Assembly (NCBI GenBank): GCA_007571275.1
Contig: RKRS01000156.1
Span: forward strand, 1-19,640
Reading direction: 5' to 3'
Length of the DNA: 19,640 nucleotides
Origin: Dehalococcoidia bacterium
GTDB lineage: Bacteria > Chloroflexota > Dehalococcoidia > Bin125
Shown: in pieces, positions 14,852-19,640 of the stretch
Numbering within the stretch: position 1 is the stretch's first letter
How the letters are laid out: the number at the start of each line of letters is the position of its first letter
The notes under the pieces: model-generated
Seen by the model: only the letters and a program-made list of their open reading frames with translations
Database searches by the model: none
What the model was told of the DNA's origin: nothing
Program-made: the position numbers and the translations under genes

Positions 14852-16678
14852 CTAGCGGCTGTAGCCTGGATCTTCGGATTCGTATCCTGCCGAAACAGAT
14901 AGCATGGCGCCCAGGAGCACGGCGAAGTCCTCACCGGACTGTCGCTCGAGGATGTCGTTGGGTAGTTCCCGGAACCATCCGCTGAGCTCATGCAAGTGAT
15001 CCGCAGCCAGCGTCATCGTCTCACTGCTCAGACCGTCCTGACCAAACCAGCTGTATCGGTCGGCGGTCAGCGCCACGATCGAGCCCAGATCGAGCATGTC
15101 GTCGTCACCGAACGCGGCGATCGGGGAAACCATTTCCACTTGCTGGCGCACGGACTCGTCCGACATCGGCCTCAGCCAGCGCAGCTCGATTTCGCCCAGG
15201 TCAACGACGTCACTGCGGAGCGCGTCGCTGGTCAGCTCGACTTCAAAGAACGCGGTGATCGCCGAACCCGCCGGGATCTCTGCGAATTCCTTGCGATCTT
15301 CTTCGAAAGAGCGATCTGAGGTGACGCGGTTTTCGTAGCCGACCAGTCGCCAGGCGGCGACGACGCCGTCGTCCCAACGCACCTGAGCGCGAGCCTGATC
15401 CGCGAAGGGGATCGAAAGGGCCAGCCAGTTGTCGCGGCTGAAGGTAGATCGGGCCTGGCCAGTGTCGGACAGATAGCGATACCAACCGTTGCCGTACTGA
15501 GCCAACTGTTCGAGCAGCACGTCGTTGTAGTTGGCGATCCCGACGCCGACGGTGATCAGACGCAGCGGATTACTCTCGTCGCGGTCTGCTGCCGAACGAA
15601 GGATCGCGAACGGATCGGTCGCATCGACATTGGCGACGCCATCAGACATCAGAATCACATAGTTGTACGCATCCGGTCGCTCGCGTCGAACCTCGTCCGC
15701 GAGTTTCACACCGTGATTGAGGCCTGCCTGCACGTTGGTCGACCCACCCGGGGACAGGCTCTCGATGATTCGTTCAATCGCAGGATCGTTCGGGACTCGG
15801 TGTCGTTCATAGTCCACGACGTTGTCGGAGAACAACACAACGGCGATTCGATCGTCGTTGCGTAGTCCACGACGGATTGACTCAGCGGCCTCGCGCGCGA
15901 TGGCGACGCGATTCCCTTCCTGCATCGAGCCAGAGGCATCGAGCACCAGTGTGACGTTGAGCGGTGTGTTGTCTACGAACTCGGGCGCCTGCGCGGCGAT
16001 GCGAACCAGATGCAGATCGTTGTGCAAGGGATGCTCAACGATGTCCGTTGTGACAGCGAAGCTATCCGTAACACGGGGCGATTCATATCCGTAGTTGAAG
16101 GCGTTGATCCATTCCTCCGCGCGTACTGAGGCTGGCTCGATCCGGTAGCCGGCATCGACCCAGTTCAGGGCGAGGAAGTATGAAGTACGGTCGACATCGA
16201 GTGAGAACGTGGACGTGTCATCATCAGCGGTCTCGCGCCAGCCGATGGTGGGATAGTCCTCGAAGTAAGTAGTGGCGGGCAACGGACGAGCCGAGCTGTC
16301 TGACGCCGACTGCTCGTACGTTTCTTCCTGCGCCTCCTCCTCGGCCTGCGTCATCGGTTGCGACTGCTCGTCCGCCTCCTCAGCCAGGGCTTCAGGGGCT
16401 GTCACCTCCGACTGTTCTTGCATGGCCTGTTCTTGCTGGAACGCTTGCTGTTGATACTCGACCTGCTCCGCCGGTTGCCGTTCGACTTGTTGTTGATAGT
16501 CGTCTTGCTCCGCCGCCTGTGGTTCGGCTGCGACCGGCTGTGCCGTCTGTCGCTGGGCCGACGGTGGATCGCCACTCTCGCTACAGGCCGCCAGCAGCAA
16601 CGCCGCGACGGCGATCAGTGGCGGCGCCAGGATGCGAATCCAGCGACGGACGCGGATAGTGGATCGATACTCGCTCAT
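14852..16678 (-). CDS. YfbK-like von Willebrand factor A domain lipoprotein
   Basis: About 608 residues. The N-terminus has a basic stretch, a hydrophobic segment and the lipobox LLLAAC with Cys32, so it should be a membrane-anchored lipoprotein exposed outside the cytoplasm. Residues about 43-128 are a low-complexity linker rich in Gln, Glu and Ala. A von Willebrand N-terminal region follows (STFSLDVDRTSYFLA, about 156-170). The vWA domain begins near residue 241 with an intact MIDAS metal site: DASGS at 247-251, Thr314 in GGSTN and Asp346 in MSDG. The C-terminal part (about 410-608) matches the YfbK-type extension. The family is common but its role is poorly known; protein-protein binding at the surface is likely. 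I placed the start at the ATG at 16678 because of a strong AGGAGG site six bases upstream, although the frame extends another 45 codons. Confidence 0.93.
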   Translation of the reverse strand: MSEYRSTIRVRRWIRILAPPLIAVAALLLAACSESGDPPSAQRQTAQPVAAEPQAAEQDDYQQQVERQPAEQVEYQQQAFQQEQAMQEQSEVTAPEALAEEADEQSQPMTQAEEEAQEETYEQSASDSSARPLPATTYFEDYPTIGWRETADDDTSTFSLDVDRTSYFLALNWVDAGYRIEPASVRAEEWINAFNYGYESPRVTDSFAVTTDIVEHPLHNDLHLVRIAAQAPEFVDNTPLNVTLVLDASGSMQEGNRVAIAREAAESIRRGLRNDDRIAVVLFSDNVVDYERHRVPNDPAIERIIESLSPGGSTNVQAGLNHGVKLADEVRRERPDAYNYVILMSDGVANVDATDPFAILRSAADRDESNPLRLITVGVGIANYNDVLLEQLAQYGNGWYRYLSDTGQARSTFSRDNWLALSIPFADQARAQVRWDDGVVAAWRLVGYENRVTSDRSFEEDRKEFAEIPAGSAITAFFEVELTSDALRSDVVDLGEIELRWLRPMSDESVRQQVEMVSPIAAFGDDDMLDLGSIVALTADRYSWFGQDGLSSETMTLAADHLHELSGWFRELPNDILERQSGEDFAVLLGAMLSVSAGYESEDPGYSR

Positions 16679-16684
16679 CTGTGG

Positions 16685-16690
16685 CCTCCT
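16685..16690 (-). promoter_or_regulatory. Strong ribosome binding site of the vWA lipoprotein gene
   Basis: On the minus strand AGGAGG is followed by a six-base spacer and the ATG at 16678. This consensus site decides between this ATG and the longer open frame beginning at 16813. Confidence 0.8.
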
Positions 16691-16707
16691 GACCAACCTC
16701 AACGGTC

Positions 16708-16737
16708 GGGCGGCGGATTGACGACCGGCCGCCGCCC
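16708..16737. repeat. GC-only 9-bp inverted repeat in the leader of the vWA lipoprotein gene
   Basis: GGGCGGCGG (16708-16716) and CCGCCGCCC (16729-16737) pair perfectly around 12 bases. It lies 30-60 bases upstream of the lipoprotein start, in what is probably its 5' leader, within the 274-base divergent gap before the ThuA gene. The stem would be very stable in RNA. No T run follows it, so it is not a plain terminator. Confidence 0.5.
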
Positions 16738-16952
16738 TGTGCCGTCTAAACGCCGTAGACCAAGCGATAGTTCCCAAACAGTCCTCAGCCAGACCAGACG
16801 CGGCAGATCGCAAGCGCGAAGGCGCTGGCCACTAGCGACCAGACGCCGAAGCCAGCCAACGCCATCAGTGGGCGATGGGTTCCAGGCGGAGCGCTGCGTG
16901 GGTTGACCTATCATGGCCGCATTGACGACTGCAGATTGGAAATGAGAACAAC

Positions 16953-17768
16953 ATGGCTAGCGCACCGACTCGCGTCCACGTGGTCACTGGCGGCTTTCCG
17001 CCTGGCTCGCATGGCGGCCACGACATGGACTTCGCGCGGATCAAGTTGCTCGAGATGCTCTACGCCGATGGCAACGTTCGCGCGACGACCGGCAACGACT
17101 TCACCGACATGTGGAAGTGGCTGCCCGTCACCGACGTGCTGATCACCTATACCGCCGGCCCCTACGCCGACGACCCGCAGAACGAGATCCTGCGCGACTG
17201 GATCGGCAATGGCGGCCATTGGGTCGGGCTGCACGGCACCTCGGGCGGCAAGGCCGCCCGCATCGGCGACGGCAAGCGCGCCATGGTCAAGATGGAACAT
17301 CACGAGACGCTCGGTGGTTTTTTCATCAATCACCCGCCGATCAAGCGCTTCACGGTTGACGTGAAGGGCGTTGACTCGCCGATCCTCGAAGGGCTGCCCG
17401 AGCAGTTCGACGTGATCGACGAGCCGTACATGATCGAGATCACCGATCGACCCAACACCGAGATTCTGCTCACGGCGCCAATCGGGCCGGATACCTGGCC
17501 TGACTTCGGATTCGACTACGAGGAAGACACAGCGATCGAGGCCGACGGCGTCACGCGCGTCTTCGGCTATTCACGCGGGATCGGTGAGGGCGGCGTTTGC
17601 TACATCGCGCTGGGCCACTGCCACTCACCGCTGACGAACTCTCAGCCATTCGTCGAGGACAACGCCAAGGACGAAAACGGCGACAACCCACGTACGCTGC
17701 GGTTCACTTGGGACACTGAGGAGTACGCGCAACTGTTGCGCAACAGCCTCAACTGGGCACGGGGCTAA
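16953..17768 (+). CDS. ThuA-domain protein (glutamine amidotransferase-like fold)
   Basis: This 271-residue protein spans a whole ThuA-like domain. It starts with VHVVTGGFPPGSHGGHDMD, continues with VLITYTAGPY and the GGHWVGLHGTSGG turn near residues 87-99, and ends with GVCYIALGHCHSPLTNS. The fold is that of class I glutamine amidotransferases, but no nucleophilic Cys elbow is seen at the usual place, as is normal for this family. ThuA is named from trehalose and related disaccharide catabolism in rhizobia. Many homologues sit near sugar oxidoreductases, and the exact chemistry is not settled in the family. There is no signal peptide. A GAGAA stretch shortly before the ATG is a modest ribosome site. 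The gene diverges from the lipoprotein gene and is followed 24 bases later by the coiled-coil protein gene, possibly on the same transcript. Confidence 0.9.
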   Translation: MASAPTRVHVVTGGFPPGSHGGHDMDFARIKLLEMLYADGNVRATTGNDFTDMWKWLPVTDVLITYTAGPYADDPQNEILRDWIGNGGHWVGLHGTSGGKAARIGDGKRAMVKMEHHETLGGFFINHPPIKRFTVDVKGVDSPILEGLPEQFDVIDEPYMIEITDRPNTEILLTAPIGPDTWPDFGFDYEEDTAIEADGVTRVFGYSRGIGEGGVCYIALGHCHSPLTNSQPFVEDNAKDENGDNPRTLRFTWDTEEYAQLLRNSLNWARG

Positions 17769-17792
17769 ACGCCACCACCGCCACCCCGCTAA

Positions 17793-19268
17793 ATGACGCA
17801 GCGTTACGCCGTCGACTTCCAAATCGAGTCAGCCGGCTCGCGCGGTGTCGATCTATTGGATCAGGCTGCGAACACTGCGTCCGACTGGCTGCGTGAACTG
17901 ACAAATCTGCCACCGCTGAACCAGCCAAGCGGCATCTGGCCCACGGACAATGGGCGAGTCATCGTCCACCGTGAGCGCAGCGGTTCCACTGCGGTTTATC
18001 GCTTTGAGTGGTCGCTGCAGCGAGACGAATCCAAGTGGACGACGGAGCTGCAGCTCTCCACCTCTGGCGATGAAGTCGATCTGCACGCCGTCGTCCATAG
18101 CGACGACGACGGCAGCGACCATGGTGTTCGGCTATCGCTAATCGCCATCCTGGTCGAGGAATTCGACTGCCGCCGACCTGGCGCAAAGTTGCAAGCTATC
18201 GCGGGGCAGATCGGTCAAGGCGAAATCGACCTGTTCATCGATGGCATCCTGCAGCAGCACGAACGCCCGCCGCTAGCCGCAGTCTCGCTCGCCGACGGGC
18301 TGCCTTTGCTCGATCCCAATCAGCTCCAGCAGCACCTCGCGGGCTTGACGAACGTATACCTGCTCGATGACGCAGCCTCAGCACGGCTTTCAGAACGCGT
18401 CGGCGCACGGCGCTCCTGTTATGCCGGCGCAGTCCGACTCTACGCGCCCAACTTCACGGATCGCGACCTATCTACTGAGCACCCGTTCTGGCTGGCCAAT
18501 CAGATCCGCAAACAGCGCCGAACGATCTGGCGCGCCATCGCCGCACAAGCGGCTCAGCTCGCTGACCGCTCAGCAAGCCCAGCTGAGTTCTACCTGCGCC
18601 AGGACAAGATTCGTCAGGACCAGCTGGAGCAACTCCAACAGGCGGCGCCCAGCGCCGCGCAAGGGCACGAGGTCAGGTCGCTGCAGAAGCTGGTCGAGCG
18701 AGAGCGCCAGTGGCGTTCTGACGCGATCAGCGAACGCGACCGCTTCCAGAACCTGTACGAGCAAGCTCAGCGGGAACTGGACGCGCTGCGGTCGGAAGTT
18801 GAGCGGGAAACTTCGGAACAGTCGCGGGAGGCTGACTCCATACGAGACGCCGTGCAGATCGCTGAAGACCGCAGCAGTAAGCAACTCTCCTTCCTCAACT
18901 CGGCATTCACATCAGCCGAGGCATCTCGCTTCCCGCAGATCAACAACGTGCTCAAGGAACTCGATCGACTCAACATGCTTGCCCAGCTGCTGTATCGGGG
19001 CGAACTCCTGCCGGAACAGATCGTGCAGTGGCTCAATGATGAGGGCAGCGATTGTTCTACCGAGTCTGAAGACACCATGCACCGCTACGGCGAGGAGCGC
19101 GTCTTCCGCGACGAGACTGGCCAATTGGTCTCTATGCCTATGCATATCAAGCTGGGCGGAGGATCTGGTCAGAACAACCGCTTGCGGATCCACTTTGCCT
19201 GGATGCCCGAGTACCAAGAGATTCTCGTCGGTCACGTTGGCCGACATCTGAAGACCAGCCGATCCTGA
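17793..19268 (+). CDS. Unrecognised 491-residue coiled-coil protein
   Basis: I do not recognise a named family. Three parts are visible. Residues 1-225 look like an alpha/beta region with a VIVHRERSGSTAVYRFEW strand pair, an LPLLDPNQLQQHLAGLTNVYLL segment and a GAVRLYAPNF motif at about 212-221. Residues about 265-365 are a charged heptad-like coiled coil rich in Glu, Arg, Gln and Asp. Residues about 431-488 are a compact beta-rich end (MHIKLGGG, then LRIHFAWMPEYQEILVGHVGRHLKT) that resembles a RelE-like hairpin unit by eye only. There is no signal peptide or membrane segment, so it is likely cytoplasmic. The ATG at 17793 follows a C-rich leader with no clear Shine-Dalgarno and lies 24 bases after the ThuA stop, so it may depend on read-through from that gene. 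The layout of sensor-like head, coiled coil and small end domain recalls defence-associated proteins, which is inference. Confidence 0.85.
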   Translation: MTQRYAVDFQIESAGSRGVDLLDQAANTASDWLRELTNLPPLNQPSGIWPTDNGRVIVHRERSGSTAVYRFEWSLQRDESKWTTELQLSTSGDEVDLHAVVHSDDDGSDHGVRLSLIAILVEEFDCRRPGAKLQAIAGQIGQGEIDLFIDGILQQHERPPLAAVSLADGLPLLDPNQLQQHLAGLTNVYLLDDAASARLSERVGARRSCYAGAVRLYAPNFTDRDLSTEHPFWLANQIRKQRRTIWRAIAAQAAQLADRSASPAEFYLRQDKIRQDQLEQLQQAAPSAAQGHEVRSLQKLVERERQWRSDAISERDRFQNLYEQAQRELDALRSEVERETSEQSREADSIRDAVQIAEDRSSKQLSFLNSAFTSAEASRFPQINNVLKELDRLNMLAQLLYRGELLPEQIVQWLNDEGSDCSTESEDTMHRYGEERVFRDETGQLVSMPMHIKLGGGSGQNNRLRIHFAWMPEYQEILVGHVGRHLKTSRS

Positions 19269-19289
19269 CCGGCGCTGGCGACCAGGTTG

Positions 19290-19640
19290 CTATTCGCCGA
19301 CGAGTGGCTCTGGCATGACTTCGAGCAGGCCGCCGAAGATATCGGCGTCCTCGCCGACTGGCGCTGTTTCAACGGCGCCCATGGGTCTGGCGATCTCCCG
19401 ATGCTGGCTGAACAGCGCGTTGAAGATCGACTCGGCATATTCGATGAAACCCAGTGAGCCGACGCCATCGACGTAGATCGGACGGCAATCGGGTAGCTCG
19501 AGAGCGATTCGCCGACCCATCTGGATTGGATGAGATTCGTCCAGCATGCCGTGCCAGAGCATGACCGGGAAATTGACGTCACGCAACTCGAAGCCCCACG
19601 GCTCGAGGTGATGGCGCGCTTCGTCACCGGCCGCCGCCGG
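19290..19640 (-). CDS. C-terminal part of an alpha/beta hydrolase, 5' end beyond the window
   Basis: The reverse frame is open from the right edge to the stop at 19290, giving 117 codons. It encodes the last third of an alpha/beta-hydrolase fold: EPWGFELRDVNFPVMLWHG leading to the acid residue in WHGMLDESHP, a helix (MGRRIALELP), the last strand (RPIYVDG) and the final helix (FIEYAESIFNAL). In most of the family this last strand is followed by G-x-G-H with the catalytic His. Here the codons give GVGSLGF, so Ser stands at that position. The nucleophile elbow is outside the window. A tail of about 40 residues follows, Glu- and Pro-rich. It is convergent with the coiled-coil gene (21-base gap). 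Family is likely; activity is uncertain. Confidence 0.8.
   Translation of the reverse strand, partial: PAAAGDEARHHLEPWGFELRDVNFPVMLWHGMLDESHPIQMGRRIALELPDCRPIYVDGVGSLGFIEYAESIFNALFSQHREIARPMGAVETAPVGEDADIFGGLLEVMPEPLVGE

Noticed and set aside
16679..16813. An N-terminal extension of the vWA lipoprotein by 45 residues.
   Set aside because: It would bury the signal peptide and lipobox inside the protein, while a consensus AGGAGG site stands six bases before the ATG at 16678.
16785..16865. A 26-codon minus-strand frame upstream of the lipoprotein gene that would encode a single hydrophobic helix (MALAGFGVWSLVASAFALAI).
   Set aside because: It has no Shine-Dalgarno site, and hydrophobic short frames are common in this base composition. 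It could be a small membrane peptide or a gene remnant, but the support is too weak to list as a gene.
16903..16927. TTGACC and TTGACG hexamers upstream of the ThuA gene as possible -35 boxes.
   Set aside because: No acceptable -10 hexamer lies 16-18 bases downstream of either, so I do not call a promoter.
18367..19251. A 294-codon plus-strand frame inside the coiled-coil protein gene.
   Set aside because: Its translation is Ser-, Thr- and Arg-rich, as expected for a shifted reading of a coding region. The 491-residue frame has heptads and ordered strands, so it is the real one.

Overview
The window is a dense, GC-rich (roughly 60-65 percent by eye) bacterial chromosome segment. It holds 13 protein genes on both strands, with GTG and possibly TTG starts as well as ATG. 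I see no rRNA, tRNA, CRISPR array, insertion sequence or transcription-factor gene, and no gene-free stretch longer than 300 bases. The mix suggests a heterotrophic member of the Chloroflexota or a similar high-GC environmental lineage: a two-domain CaiB/BaiF CoA-transferase, a GMC oxidoreductase, DHA2 exporters, an Ltp2-like thiolase with a DUF35 partner, an enolase-superfamily dehydratase, ThuA and a YfbK-like lipoprotein. That placement is inference only; there is no phylogenetic marker here.

Layout. Positions 1-1679 (minus) hold most of a fused CoA-transferase, cut by the left edge, divergent from a GMC flavoprotein oxidoreductase (1801-3330, plus). Next come two tandem DHA2-type exporters (3372-5042 and 5125-6852, minus). 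The second overlaps by 4 nt a DUF35 acyl-CoA-binding OB-fold protein (6849-7310, minus). An exported beta-lactamase-fold hydrolase (7354-8343, plus) separates DUF35 from its likely partner, an Ltp2/SCP2-type thiolase (8365-9576, minus). Upstream of the thiolase is a DUF262/DUF1524 nuclease of the GmrSD/SspE type (9636-11591, minus), divergent from a COG1680 serine hydrolase (11694-12986, plus). A dehydratase (13415-14596, minus) is tightly coupled to a small membrane protein (12999-13412, minus). A von Willebrand A lipoprotein (14852-16678, minus) diverges from a ThuA-domain protein (16953-17768, plus). The ThuA gene is followed after 24 nt by an unrecognised 491-residue coiled-coil protein (17793-19268, plus). 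The 3' part of an alpha/beta hydrolase gene (19290-19640, minus) runs off the right edge.

Most of the genes read as a scavenging and catabolic neighbourhood. CoA activation by transfer, carbon-carbon cleavage or condensation by the thiolase/DUF35 pair, alcohol oxidation by the GMC enzyme, acid-sugar dehydration, ester or beta-lactam hydrolysis and efflux are all represented. No single complete pathway can be reconstructed. Two genes look foreign to this theme: the DUF262/DUF1524 nuclease, a family with known type IV restriction and phosphorothioate-sensing defence members, and the 491-residue coiled-coil protein. These two are the best candidates for something undescribed. The nuclease carries an extra C-terminal domain and has two sequence dyads in its divergent upstream region.
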